Origin: Nemopilema nomurai
Taxonomy: Eukaryota; Cnidaria; Scyphozoa; Rhizostomeae; Rhizostomatidae
Length of the DNA stretch: 64,000 bases
Direction: 5' to 3'
Assembly (NCBI GenBank): GCA_003864495.1
Contig: ML133421.1
Location: forward strand, 2,418,001 to 2,482,000
Shown: positions 38,258 through 50,500 of the stretch, piece after piece
Numbering within the stretch: the stretch's first letter is position 1
Layout of the letters: every line of letters begins with the position of its first letter
The notes under the pieces: model-generated
The model's input: the letters and a program-made list of their open reading frames with translations, nothing else
What the model was told of the DNA's origin: nothing
The model's database searches: none
Made by a program: the position numbers and the translations under genes

Positions 38258-40710
38258 CTTGCTGATACTGTCAACAGTCACTGTGCAGATGCCAAGTGAA
38301 GAGAGCTGGAGGTAAGAGCCTTTTCAGCATTCTTACCTACGCGTTGGCGAATTGCAGTACTCGCGAATTCCTACAATTTTCAAGAGTGGCAATTGAGAAA
38401 CTCGTGTTTACTGCCCAACTCTTCCCATGCTTGCCCGTATCAGCTGCACAAATGCGCTTAAAACACGGCTAAATCCAGCGTGTCTGAGGACATATTTCTA
38501 AGTTACTTTCCTTGACACTTCTTGAAAAAACAACGTGCTTTTGAAATGTAGAAAGTCATATTGTGGAGTTTTGAAAAACTTTGAAAGCAACTCAAACTGT
38601 TGTTGATGTTAGTTTGATACTGCAAACGTAGCACATGGTTTGTCTAAACAAACGGATAAACAGTGAGTCTTCAAACAACAACAGCAACAACAACAGCAAT
38701 AAATAGCAGTGAAAAAGCAAAACAGTGTGCAAAAAACCACGACTCCCAAGTGAGTACAACTCAAATCAAGGAATTAACAAATATGGCTACTTAAAATAGG
38801 TCCAAATTATAACTTTCATTTATAAGAACATTGATTTAAAAATAATTCATCGAACTTCGATAGGTTAGGGGAGAAAATCAGCGAAAAATTTCACAATGAA
38901 CATTACATGCAGTAGAACTGACTCGTGCTTAACGGTCTTTGCAGAACATTTTTCTTCTCTTAAAAAAACCAGACCTTGTGATCAGATTTAGTCAATTTTA
39001 ACATCGTTCAAAATGAAAGGCGTAGGGAATTCAGTGGTTCCAAATGTTCAATCGGTTGTTGTAAGCTTACACTTTCAGGCAGCCCTATCGCATTAGCAGT
39101 ATTACTGTGTTATGTTTAATACTAATAAAGTTTTTTACATCTGCGTTTAACATGCTTTCGTTGTTTCCTCCTTGATCTTGGAACTTTGCTTTGGATTTCT
39201 TCATTCGTAGACATGCTCCGTCAACACTTACAAATACCTTTTCCAACCAAACCCTTTCCTATTATCAATATTCAGCTATAAGTAACTCACTATAATGTCT
39301 ACAGGAAGGGTATCCTGCTTGCTCAAAACATATTTTGGCATTGTGCAAAGTTTGGCTACTGTACGTATAGCTTTTTTTATTAGCAATTTACTGCCGTTCT
39401 TATGAAAATGAAGATAATGTTGTCAGGTATTTCAAACTTTAAATTGTTTAAGAAGTATTCATTTTACTTTTAAGTAAGAGGGTCATTTCACTGGAGCTAG
39501 TCGGTAGTTTCCAAATAATTTTGATGTCTTAATTTAGAGAATAACTTTTGACAACAATACTTAGCAATGATGTCTCTTTCAGGCATTACATTCAGAATAA
39601 TTTTAGAAAAAAACGTAGAAGCAAAAAATACAAAGCTTTGCCAAATCGAAAATTTCAAGAATCGCGCATTTAGTACTCGCTAAGAAGAAAGCTTGGCGTA
39701 CTATAAAATATCGTTTAAAAACTTCCATTCCATTCCATGAATGAATATACGTCTTGAATATTTCACGATATACAACTTACACTGGTGTATGTGTACGTTA
39801 CATAATTCGCTCTGGTGCAAAAAATCCTAGGATGGATCAATCCCACCATAATTTTTTTGCACGCACCACCATTGAACGTCCGTAGACAATCCAAAAAAAT
39901 TGCCGACGGCGTTATGCCCAGAAAGTACAACAATGGAACAATTAACTGGAGCAATGTAGTGGAACAATATTGGAGAGACGGTAAATGTCAAAGTTGTACG
40001 CATCTGCCAATGACGTTGTGGCAAAACAAATGGGGGACATCGTAGCATTTTCAACTACTAAGGTTGACTGCTCAAATCCGAAAATCAAAGAAACGTTTCG
40101 AAGATTTATTTCAAGAGGAAATATAATTGTAACAAGTTTAGGTAGGGTTGGTACAGTCAAGAAAACAGTTTCAGCAGCAAAAGTATCAGAATGCAAAACG
40201 TGTTTTTCATTCATGCTGCACTATCCAAACAAGTGAATTTTGTTTTCATTTTTATTTGGCGGACCAGAGGCCTTTCTATTTTCTTCAAACAGCCTTTTAT
40301 TGTAAACTGTTTACAAGGGACTCGATATTGAACTCGAAGTGTAGTTATAGAAAATCATAAACTTAGTATTTGTCATCTTAGTCGTCAAAACGAAAATTAA
40401 TTTGTAGTATAAACGATTTATGCATTATGTCCTATACATAACAGAAGTATTGTTTGGTAATCAAAAGTCTCCAAATCTCCCACACCAAACACATTCGAAT
40501 AATATGCTTCAGGTCTTCTTTTGTCCTTCAATTGTCAGTCCCCTCCTCCTAATTGGGCTAGGTTACAATTGTGATTCAATGAGAATTGAAAGCATCGCTT
40601 GTTCCCTGCTGCTTTCTGCTTTCTTGGTCAGGCAGAAAGCAGGTTTTTGTAAATCTTTTTGCGAAATCTTATCGTCAACTTGAAGTGAAGCTGCTAAAAC
40701 CGACCCAGCC
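38258..40710. other. Intergenic region between astacin and 4-TM genes
   Basis: The 5' flank of the minus-strand astacin gene and of the plus-strand membrane-protein gene. It contains a short CAA/CAG-rich microsatellite near 38676-38703. Two overlapping frames at 39815-40236 read like protein in places but lack motifs or a clear join. No other feature recognised. Confidence 0.45.
38676..38703. repeat. CAA/CAG microsatellite
   Basis: Imperfect run of CAA and CAG triplets, intergenic, about 420 bp upstream of the astacin start codon. Confidence 0.75.
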
Positions 40711-41375
40711 ATGTCTACGAACAAAGTTTTCAATGCTGAAAAGTTTCCTGATGCATTACCAGGAACAGAGAACTATGCAGCCTCGTCCAAGCAGCTGTTG
40801 GAACTGATTGATGGACATACGTACACTGATATTCTTTTACGAAACAACATCGTCAACGGGACTGTCAACATGAACGTAGCCATGGACGAGCTCCTTTCTC
40901 TCTATGAAAAGCTTTTCGAATACGGAATGTTCTTATCTGGGTTTCAGTTTGTCGGCTTGATTATAGACAACAAGCCGAGCGGCCTACGCGAAGAAATCGC
41001 CTACTTCTTTCTAGGCCTGGGTTTTTTCTCCTCGATTTTCGCCGCACTTGTGGCATTCATTTCATTGGAGTTTTTTAAATCGATGAAAAATGAAGACCCA
41101 GAGCTGGTTATTACTGGCTGCATGAAGTACAAGAGGTTTTTCCGTCTCGCGGACACAATTTTGTTTATTGATACTGGTTTGTTCCTGTTGTCATTGAACA
41201 TAATGGCCTATTCGCTCCTGCGCAGCTCACTGGCTGTTACGTTGAACGTTGTCGCTGGCTGCTCGTCATTTTCTTGGCAATTTGCCATTACGTCATCGTT
41301 TTGCGAAGGCAGATCTATACTTTGAAGGATGGTAAAGTTTTGAAAAGAAATATATATACAGACAAGTTCCGATGA
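40711..41375 (+). CDS. Intron-less multi-pass membrane protein with apparent frameshift
   Basis: The first frame opens at ATG 40711 and runs 204 codons to a stop at 41323-41325. It has a soluble N-terminus (about 70 aa), then hydrophobic segments near residues 72-88, 95-121 and 147-174. From about 41259 the -1 frame is a much better continuation: a fourth hydrophobic helix (LLVIFLAICHYVIVL) followed by a basic tail, ending TGA 41373-41375. The first frame loses protein character at the same place. So the intact gene probably encodes a four-helix membrane protein of about 220 aa, and this copy has a one-base loss (or two-base gain), a sequence error, or uses a -1 shift between about 41245 and 41265. 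No homologous family recognised. AATAAA at 41422 follows closely, supporting a transcribed unit; lack of introns could also mean a retrocopy. Confidence 0.65.
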
Positions 41376-41421
41376 AGCTAATTGTGATGAACTATGGTCT
41401 ATCTGGTGGACTGTGATTGTA

Positions 41422-41427
41422 AATAAA
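41422..41427 (+). terminator. Poly(A) signal of the membrane-protein gene
   Basis: AATAAA 47 bp after the TGA of the -1 frame and about 97 bp after the stop of the first frame. Confidence 0.55.
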
Positions 41428-42425
41428 GAACTTTTATAGCCCCCATATCTCTATGTTTTCTAAATTTCTTTAATTAAAAGTTTATTATTCAATACTTTTA
41501 CCTTAAGGCAATCGGATTGACTATTCGTCTGTTAATGTATAACGCACGTCAATATATTTATTGTAGTGTCTACTTCATTTGATTCAAGCAAAAGGATCAA
41601 TATTCCAGGGGAGAGAAGCCATGTTTTCTTGAATTACTTTTTCACAAGTCCTGGCTTCTTGCTCGCTTGATCGTGGTCGGCTTGCAGCCTCATTGCCATC
41701 TTCTTTTTAAGAAAAGCGGAATAAAGCAGCCCTACTCATGTAACTCAAATGAGTATAATTACATAACTAGTAGTACTGTTTTGTAGATTAGACCACTAGT
41801 ACAGGTTTCAAGTGAAGACACATTGAGAAATGATGCAAAGCAATGGGCTGACAACTGTCGTTGCATTTATGGACTATTTTGGAGATCTATATAAATATAT
41901 TTGCATTGTAATATATAAACATGTATCGTAACTATATATGCGAAAATTTTAATTGCGCATTTCACATGATTGAGCATTTTAATCAATTGCTTTTGCTTTG
42001 TACCAGAGAGCTAGAGAGTTACCTTATTGTCACACACCACGATAACAAAATTACTGGTAAAAAAGAAAGATTGCTGAGAGGTGTAGCTTGAAAATATTTA
42101 TCAGCCCTTGTCTGTTATCTTCTCTGGACAGGTATGATACCCGAGGTATCTGCCAAGTTGCATTTCTCTTTCCTTCGTGCGAGCTTAGTACCAGTACTGT
42201 ATACTTGAAAGTGGGTGGATCGTGAGAGTGGGCACCAAAAACCAACGAAGTGCGAAGAATAGGCAAGATCAAGCATAAGAAATGAATACAAAATATGACT
42301 ACGTCGTGCTCTCCATCTGGGACGCCATCTGGATAATGATAGACCGTTGTGGCACAAGACTACGAAGAAACTGAACGGCTTCAACACTCTCGAAATAGAC
42401 CAGAGAAGCTTTCTAAATAACTATA

Positions 42426-42484
42426 GGCAATGCCAGGGGCGATGCCAGGGGCGATGCCAGGGGCGATGCCAGGGCGATGCCAGG
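42426..42484. repeat. 13-bp GC-rich tandem repeat
   Basis: About four copies of GCGATGCCAGGGG (the last with one G fewer). It is GC-rich in an AT-rich neighbourhood and open in frames on both strands (PGAM or PGIA repeats), which is a by-product of the repeat. Confidence 0.9.
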
Positions 42485-42995
42485 CCGCCGCAAACGCCTT
42501 ACGTAAGGCAGTCAGAACTTTCCAAATCTTGCAAGAGATTTCTTGGCGATTCCAAGATTTTTTTACGGGTTTAAACATTTCCCCTCGCTGTTATGCTTTA
42601 TTTTCGCCTTTAAACAGCAATGATCTACGCTTGAATCTCGGTTTTGTGAATTACGAGGAGAACGAGCGAGTCTCCTCCGATAAGTACGGCAGTCAACATT
42701 TTCTCTGGATCCACCCCTGGGCAATGTCAAATAAATAGAAAGTGCATAATCAGGAGCAAGTATCAAGGCGTTCCAGGGTCTTTTGACATCGGAACTGCAA
42801 GCAGTGGCGGCGCCAGCCGCCGCACAGCGGGGGATAAAGTGGTCTCGTGGGGCAGAGCCCCGTAATTTTTTCAGGACAACACCCTTTTCAATAACGGGAA
42901 ATGCCCTTTTATATGTAGGAAACGCCCTTTCCAATGACTTGAAAACCCTTTCACCTATGGAAATGACTATGTTTACAGCAATTGAGGCTTTCAAT

Positions 42996-43018
42996 GCCCT
43001 GGGTACCAGACCCAGGGT
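42996..43018. mobile_element. Collapsed foldback element remnant
   Basis: CCCTGGGTACCAG followed by ACCCAGGG: an 8-bp perfect stem with a 5-nt loop. CCCTGGGTACCAGAC is the consensus arm start of the foldback elements at 6486 and 25694. Confidence 0.55.
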
Positions 43019-44187
43019 AGCTTTTAAATTGCTTGTATACATTAAAGAGAAGCCCGGCTGTCAAAATCCTTTTTTTTTCAGAATAAACAGATGAAACTGC
43101 TGCCCAGCCCTATTGCTATCAAACTTATAAAATTTAGTTATTGCCTTGATTTTTGGCACATATTACAGCAACTCTGACTTGGCTGATAGAGTGGTTGGAA
43201 GCCTATTGTCCAGGGGAAAACCAGCCCTGGAGATGGCTCTGGAGATGAATTCTACGGGGGTGAGCTTGTTTCCATAATTTTACACAACTTGGCCTGTGAG
43301 GAAAAAATAAAGTTGGGACAAAGAGGCCTGGTCTGACATGACTAACATGGCACTGTCGTCTTTTGCCTTCAACTGGACCTAATACTGAAACTTCAGTGAA
43401 ACACTTTGTTCAGACTTTATAGCACTGCTTTAATGCAATCGATTTGAAATAATTTTCACAGAACGTCAATAGAGAACCTTTTATTAGGAGTAAAAGGCGG
43501 AAATTGCAATATAAAGCGTACACTCATAACAAATTTCTGAAAATTTTTCGGCGCCATTGTTATCAAGTGAAATAAACTGTTATCTCACTGGTATGAACGC
43601 CTGAAGTGTTTCTCACTGGAGCATTTTCATCATCGTTTGCACTGAATCATTCTGAACAATAGAATATTTTCCTCGTTTTCAAACCACGTTACGTCATTCC
43701 GTCCTATAAATTTCCGAGAAGATTTGACCCTGAACTAGAGAGTTAGCAGCGATGGGAAAAATTCTTGCAAAAAATTATGGAACTGGTCATGCTGCTTTCT
43801 AACTCTAAATATGTCTCGTGCCCAAATCTTTCTATTTTATTTACTTAAAAGAGATCTGTGGGACCTCTGAGCAAAAATAAGAGCAAGGGCTGCAACTTCG
43901 AAATCGTCATCTAAATCATTATCCATTTCGCAAACTCTTAGTAATTTTTCTCACTGAGTGAGATGACCCGATTAAACTCAGTGTTCTAAGTAGAACGATT
44001 TCTGGTTTGGAATAATTACACTTGGAAATTTTATCTCACTCAGTTGTCTGGCCTGTCAGTGAGATTCGTGCAGGAAGGAAGAAAGCTGGACATGTATGAC
44101 ATGAAGCAGACTTCCATGGCATCCCCAAAAGAGAAAACGAGGCTAACATGTCACTGTTCTTCCCTCCTGTGCTTTCTACTTGCAACA

Positions 44188-44197
44188 GTCACGTGAC
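44188..44197. promoter_or_regulatory. CLEAR/E-box palindrome GTCACGTGAC
   Basis: A perfect 10-bp palindrome identical to the consensus CLEAR element bound by MiT/TFE factors (TFEB, TFE3, MITF) in vertebrates, placed about 390 bp upstream of the optineurin-like start codon. Whether it lies in the promoter depends on the unmapped 5' exon. Sequence match is certain, function is inferred. Confidence 0.5.
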
Positions 44198-44590
44198 TAC
44201 CTTTTGGAAACCGAAACTTGGGAATCACCGTTTTCAGGGACTTGAAAGTTTCCATTGCTTCGGGAAAAATAAACACTGAAATAAAAACGACCTCATCAGA
44301 GGAATAACAACTGAGAATTATATTTATGTGTTCACCATCATAACCAAGGCGTACTTACATCAACAGAAAGTCGAGAGAAGTTCTCTATTAGGCCGGTTGC
44401 TGGCGAGACACGAAGACCAAATACCACTCAATCGTTAGTTAATTGGCTCGACAAGGATCAATTGATGTGCAAAGTAATTCAAGAAGATTTTGCTTGGCAT
44501 CCGATGATGGTAGCCTGAAATCGACTACAAATCATTTCCGAACCTTTCATATCAAATTTTCAGCCCGTTGCTGACTTTGTCTTCAGGTCT

Positions 44591-47500
44591 ATGGAGTCTC
44601 CGCACGATAATATGGTTTTGGTAAACAGAGAAGGTTCTGTTTCAGGCGGCAATAATTTTGATTTCCAAACAATTCAGAGTGAGAAAGAGCAAGCATTGAT
44701 TCAGAGCATCAAAGCTCTTGCTAAAGAAAATGAATCTGTCAAAAAGAGCCTCTCAAGGCACAATCAAATTATTGAGGTAACTTAAGTGCTATCTATTTTC
44801 GATGTGATTATATTGATTTGTCTTTTAAGAGGCCCAGCTACGTTAAATAATTAGAAATAATTTACTCCTTGCTGAAACGAGTAAAGGAATTGTTGCTCTT
44901 AGCATAAATTTCTAGAAAAGACCAGGATAGACGACGTCCAGGTGTTACTTTTCTTGTTGACATTGTGGGCCAAGTAAATGCAAACGAAACAGCGATGAGA
45001 ATACAAAACTGGCATCACTTAGGTTAAATGCCTCTAATTGTAGAAAATAAGGGTAAAAATACACCTTTGTAATGTTGGTGTTTTATTCAAAAATTCTGTT
45101 TAAGTTTCCACACTCTAGAAAACACAGCTTGTATTTATGGCTTTTTGAGTCTTTTCCACAACTTTCCACTCTACTGTTTATATTTATTGAACAGCTGACT
45201 AAAAGTGTTCACTAGTTTTTTCCTATTGATCCATCCTAGAAAACTTTAGTTTCAACAGAAGCTAAGCCTAAAAGCAAGATGCATGCAAAATACACATTTT
45301 ATGTTAGCCTCATAATCAAAGATTGTGCTGATGTGCAAATAAGCTATAATGTTACAATAGTTCTCATTTGCAAACTCAACATGAAGAATTGCCAGTGAAA
45401 AAACCTGTCATCCCAATCTGTAATATCTGGATTGGAGAAAAATCAAACAAAGACCCAAATTCAAATACCTAGGAGCCTGATATCATTGGATATAAGATGT
45501 GGAAACGAAATTCAAAATGAATCATGCTAGCAAAGAGCATTTTTGGAACCTAGAGCATGTTTTTTGTGACCTTAATATGTCAATAGCAACAAAGCTATGA
45601 GTACTAGACTGTTTAACCTTTGGGATTGAGAGTTGGACAATGACCAGGTTGCTAGAAAGGTGAATAAATGCAGCAGAAGTTTGGTATTTAAGATGAATGC
45701 TGGGTATACCCTGGGCAAGTAATACAGCTAATGAAGTGGGATTATAAAAAGCAGGAAGACAGAGGGTCCTGTTCTGATTGATTAGGAAAAATAATTTAGC
45801 CTTCATAATTTGTTGTTTAAAAAAAAAGATTAGAAAAGTTTGTTCTAATAAGAAAGATCAAGGGAAGGCAAGATTGCAACAACTATCACACAGGTGGCAC
45901 ATGCTAGGCAGAGCTGTCACTCCAAAGTAGGGCACCAAAAGAAAGAGAAGAAATGACCAAATACTTGAGCAATATAGAGCCATCCACAAAACCATAAATG
46001 AATGTATAAAAAACATGTTTCATGAAGTACAGTGAAGATGAAACTGATTTGGTCCCATTGATTAGAATAATTTTGGTTGATGAGGAGAATGCAGAGTTTA
46101 GGGGGCAGGGGGACTTTTGAGAGGAAGGTATGCTTTTGTAAGGGCAACAACAAGTGGGCAAAGGTATCCATTATTCTCATCATTGTACTGCTGCAATGGC
46201 TTCTTTGTGACAGTCAAAGTCATCAGGAATCTAGATAGTTGTTGAATCTATCTACACAGTGATGCAAAACCCTCTGTATTATCTAGCAATTTTCAAACTC
46301 TTCTAATAGAAAATGTGAGTGGATGTGTTTATACAAATGCATTTTTGTTCTCTATTTTAGTCATACTGTAAGGATTTAGAGAATCTGAAAAGACAGTGTA
46401 TAAAGGAAAAAGAGAAAAAAGCAAGGTCTATAGAGGAGTTGCAGTTACAAGCTGGACTCTTGCTTTCTTTGGACAAGGACAGGCTTCTAGAAAGAATTGT
46501 AGAGCAACTGCAAGTCTTTGAGAAGGAAGTTTGCACTACTGATGATGAGGTACATAACTTTTCCCAGTAATCATCATTCATGATTATATGATCACCAGTT
46601 TTTCTTGACAAAGTACTATGAAAGAATGTATTCAAGTCCTTCTGCTTTTGAAGTGCAACAAATGTTTCCATTGATATTAAATTTGTTTTTCTAAAGAAAT
46701 TTTTTTTCTTGATATTTCATACGAAAGATATTTCAAATGTGATTCACCCTTGATGCATAGGCTGTCTGGAGTGTAGTACTTATCACTGGTAGATTTTTAA
46801 CATTAGTATATGAAGAAGTAAGGTTTTGCATCCATTTCTTTAATTTGAATTATGTCTTGCCCTAAGTATGCAAACAAGGGGATAATAAATATAATGGGTA
46901 GAAATAAATTCAATATATCTCTTTATGAACATGTTTTTGACTTCTATATAATTTGCTTTTAGCAGAATTTAACTGCTCCAGTGCAAGAAACCCAAAGAAG
47001 TCTTCTTATGTCAATTCAGGATAACATGCAGCAATTAAGAATGTCTTTGAATGTCCAGCAGTATAACACAGCATTTTCAGCTAAGCAAAGTGGGGACTTA
47101 AGTGAACTGAAGGTCAAAATAAGCCAGTTAAAAGAACAGTTGGCTGAAGAAAAGGGAAATAATGAAAGACTCATCTCTGTGGAAAGGGCTTTGGAAAGCT
47201 GCAAAGCAGAAAATTTGGTGCTTTTAAGTGAAAAGGAAGCAATGAAGAAAAAGATAAATGCCCAACAGCAAGTTATTGAGCGGCTAGAGTTCGAGCCATC
47301 AGTAGAAGTGATGCAGATTGCTTCTCCTGAGCAGACAAAAGCTATTGAAAGTCTAAACCTGGAATTGAAAAAGGCCAATGGCCAGGTATCACAATTGTCT
47401 GAAGAGAATGACATGTTACTTCAAAAGATATCCAGTCTGAGTAAAGCAAATATGCAGCTAATTGAAAATGTGTCCCCTGACAAAATGGTGAGTTTGATCA

Positions 47501-50500
47501 TTTCATAGGTCTATAAGAAATATGGAAGCAAAGTTTATGAAATTTTATGAAAGTTTGCATTCACCATTGTGTGTAACTCTTGTTTTCTGGACACTAAGTG
47601 TTTAGTGTAGTGGTCCCACTCGCAGGAGACTTCTGAATGATTTCTTCAGTTTGGTATTTATTTGTCAGGGGAGAGATATTTTTAAGGATCATCTGACAAA
47701 ACAATTTTTTATGGGGATTCCAAATTCAGCCATTTGTTTAAATTTTATACTTTGTTGTTGTAGATATTATTTACCATATTATTCATAGCAAGAGTACATT
47801 TTTAAGCAAAAGTAATTAAGTATTCAATGAATGATACCCTTCTCCATCTTAGAGATATCTGAAAAACTTTGTTGATATTAAGGTCATACTCTAAAATATA
47901 TGGAGACTCTTTAAGATAAACACTTTCAATCGATGACCTTAGCTTTTTCTAGGTTTTGGTTTTGTGATCCTACGCTTCCTGGCTATGTTTTTATATGTTA
48001 TCAATTGGTTTGTGTTCTCAACAAATTCACAAAATGTGTTCATAGGTTCTCAACTGTTCCAATCTCATATAGGCTAAAGACCCAAAGTCGATTGAGTTCA
48101 CAATACAGACGCTGAGAGAGCAAATTGAGCAACAGAGCTGTATCAATTCAGAGGTGGAGAAGGCAAAGCATGCACTTCAACAGAGTTTAATTGTAAATAT
48201 GGTCAATGCATACTTTCTTGTAGCTAATGGCTAGTTGGCCTAAGCTTACCTCTGATTTTTAAGCACCTTTTTGAAACTGCATGGAAAAAAGGTGTCATAT
48301 TATGAAGGCTCATCAAACATTTCAATGGTTAGGAATAAGACGAACAGGCCTGATGGCTAGATGCCTTCACAGATCCTTTTTATTATCTCTCTTCAATGTT
48401 GGTATATTATTGAGTTTAATGTATAAACTAGAAAAAAGAGCAAATACTATGCCAGGTGCCATAGACCATTGAATAATTGCTATTACAGCTATGTTTTTGG
48501 AAACTTGGCTGAGGGGCGGTCACTTTTTGGTGAGTAGCTGGGCTTTAGATATTTAGACATGAGTAGCAGATCTAGATATTTCCCAAAATTGTTTCAAACG
48601 CCTGTATGCTTGTATGCTGGCAGGGAGCCTTTTATTTTCACGATTCTGTCTATGGTGTAATAAGTTTGTTGTGAATTAGCTTCAGAAATTATATGCAAAA
48701 TTCAGCATCAGTTTCTGTGCGTTCTGCTTTGATTTGGATCACAACGTCTGCTCTTTGCTGTAGGAAGAACAGAAAAGGCATTCAAAAGACTTGGAAGAAC
48801 TGCAAAGCTTGAAGCTCACTGTAAGTACCTCTGTGTTGAATAATTATAGTAACATCATATCATTCATAATGTCATTCATAATAACTGGCTCAAACTAATC
48901 AGTTGGATTTAGAAAGGAAAGGAACTTGAAGCTACTGAAAGAAACGAAAAAAGGTAGAGGAAAATGTAGATGCAGAGCCAAGGGCTTGAACAAGGGTCCT
49001 GTGTGCAACTGAAGGCTGTGCTCTCATGCTCCCTAGAAAAATTTCCAAAATCTTCCTAGTTCTCCATAAAGTTTGTTTTTTTATGTGAATGATTCTAAAC
49101 TATTGTTAGCTTGTCAAAAGATGGGAACGTGTGAAGGAGCCTGATGCACGTGATCGGGCCATGTTTAAATGGCTCTTTTACCTGTAGCCATGTTTAAATG
49201 GCATTTATAAGCGAACAATTTATGAAATGCTGCTCGGTTTTGTGCAATGACGATTCTTTATTTAGCATAAAACACAATTTACCTGAAGTTTGTAGCTATA
49301 AGTTTTCTCCATTCAAACCAGCAATTGTTACTCATGCTATTATCTGGTTAGCTTTGCCACACCACTGCTTATAGTGAGGAAAATTCTGTACCGAAACATT
49401 TTTTCTAGAATGAGTTGATGAGAAAGACGGAGTCAAAAGATCTCGACAAATTGAATCAAGTAACTTTCCAACGAGATAATTATAAGAAGGAGGTTGAAGA
49501 GAAGGTTTTAGTCATCCAGAATCTTCATAGACAGCTTCAAGGCTTAGACAAGGCAAGTCCATTTTGAAGTGACCATCCTAATTTCACATTGGTCAGCTTT
49601 ACATTTCGAGCCACTTTCCTATGCTCTCTAGTCACAGAACAGCCACTGTAGAGTAGTAACACGGTTGTTGGCCAACTTGTCACTCAGTTTATTCGCGCTG
49701 GTAAAAGAGACCTGTCGTAAATGAGGTTGCAAGCGCATTTATTTTGCGATCGAAAATTGAAGCGCCATCTCCGCTTTGCTTTATAAACCTTTTTTATTTG
49801 TGTTGAACCTTCGAAAGAAACCGTTCTTTTAGTTTTAATGATCTGTAATCGAAGTCATTCCTGTTTGTATTTGTTTCCCAATTTCCATGGAAAACTTTGT
49901 GTCACTTACACTTAAATCTTACCATGCTCAGGGTAATTCGTTGTCTGAAGAGTTTACGCAGATTGAGCTCAACGACTCATCTGATGTCACCAAAAAATTC
50001 GAGCGTTTAGCAAGGCAGCTCTCGAAGGGGGAAGAGATGGTTGGTATACTTGTCGAAGAGAACACCAACCTCAAAGAAAAATTGAAGACCATGATGGAAA
50101 ATTGCCACTGCGAAGACCTAGAAGGAAAGATCACAGAATTGGTTGAGGAAAATGAAAAGCTACAGGCAGTAAAATCAGACAGCGAAGAGCTACTGAAAAA
50201 GAATTACTACGAGGAGAAGGCCAGGTGAGATCTTTTTAGCTGACGTTTCGCCTTTATGGCTTGGAGCTCCTGGAGAACTGTTTGAAAGAAGGCTTTTTGA
50301 AGGGCCGTTAGCAATATTTTGCTTATGTGCATTATGCTGTAGATGAGACATGTTTGTGCCCGGTATACTGCAATTTACCACACAAAATGTTTTGTATGAT
50401 ACTAACTTTGTTGCCAGTGTATTTAGAATTAACACAATTACATAAATGTATTAATGCTTAGAGTTCTTTGCGCCTAGCAATTACATTCACGGAAACAGTT

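Larger units (their letters stand above)
41428..44187. other. Repeat-rich intergenic region
   Basis: Contains AT-rich DNA, a short GCGATGCCAGGGG tandem repeat (42426-42484), a GC-rich segment about 42780-42900 of the kind seen at ends of DNA transposon relics, and a collapsed foldback at 42996-43018. The 159-codon minus-strand frame across 42563-43042 is treated as an artefact of this repeat DNA. Confidence 0.5.

Noticed and set aside
39815..40236. Pair of overlapping plus-strand frames (76 and 83 codons)
   Set aside because: Some segments read like protein, but no motif was recognised and a join by frameshift or intron would be arbitrary.
42563..43042. 159-codon minus-strand frame, the longest in the repeat-rich gap
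   Set aside because: It spans GC-rich transposon-like DNA and the foldback remnant, has no motif, and is open on both strands in places.
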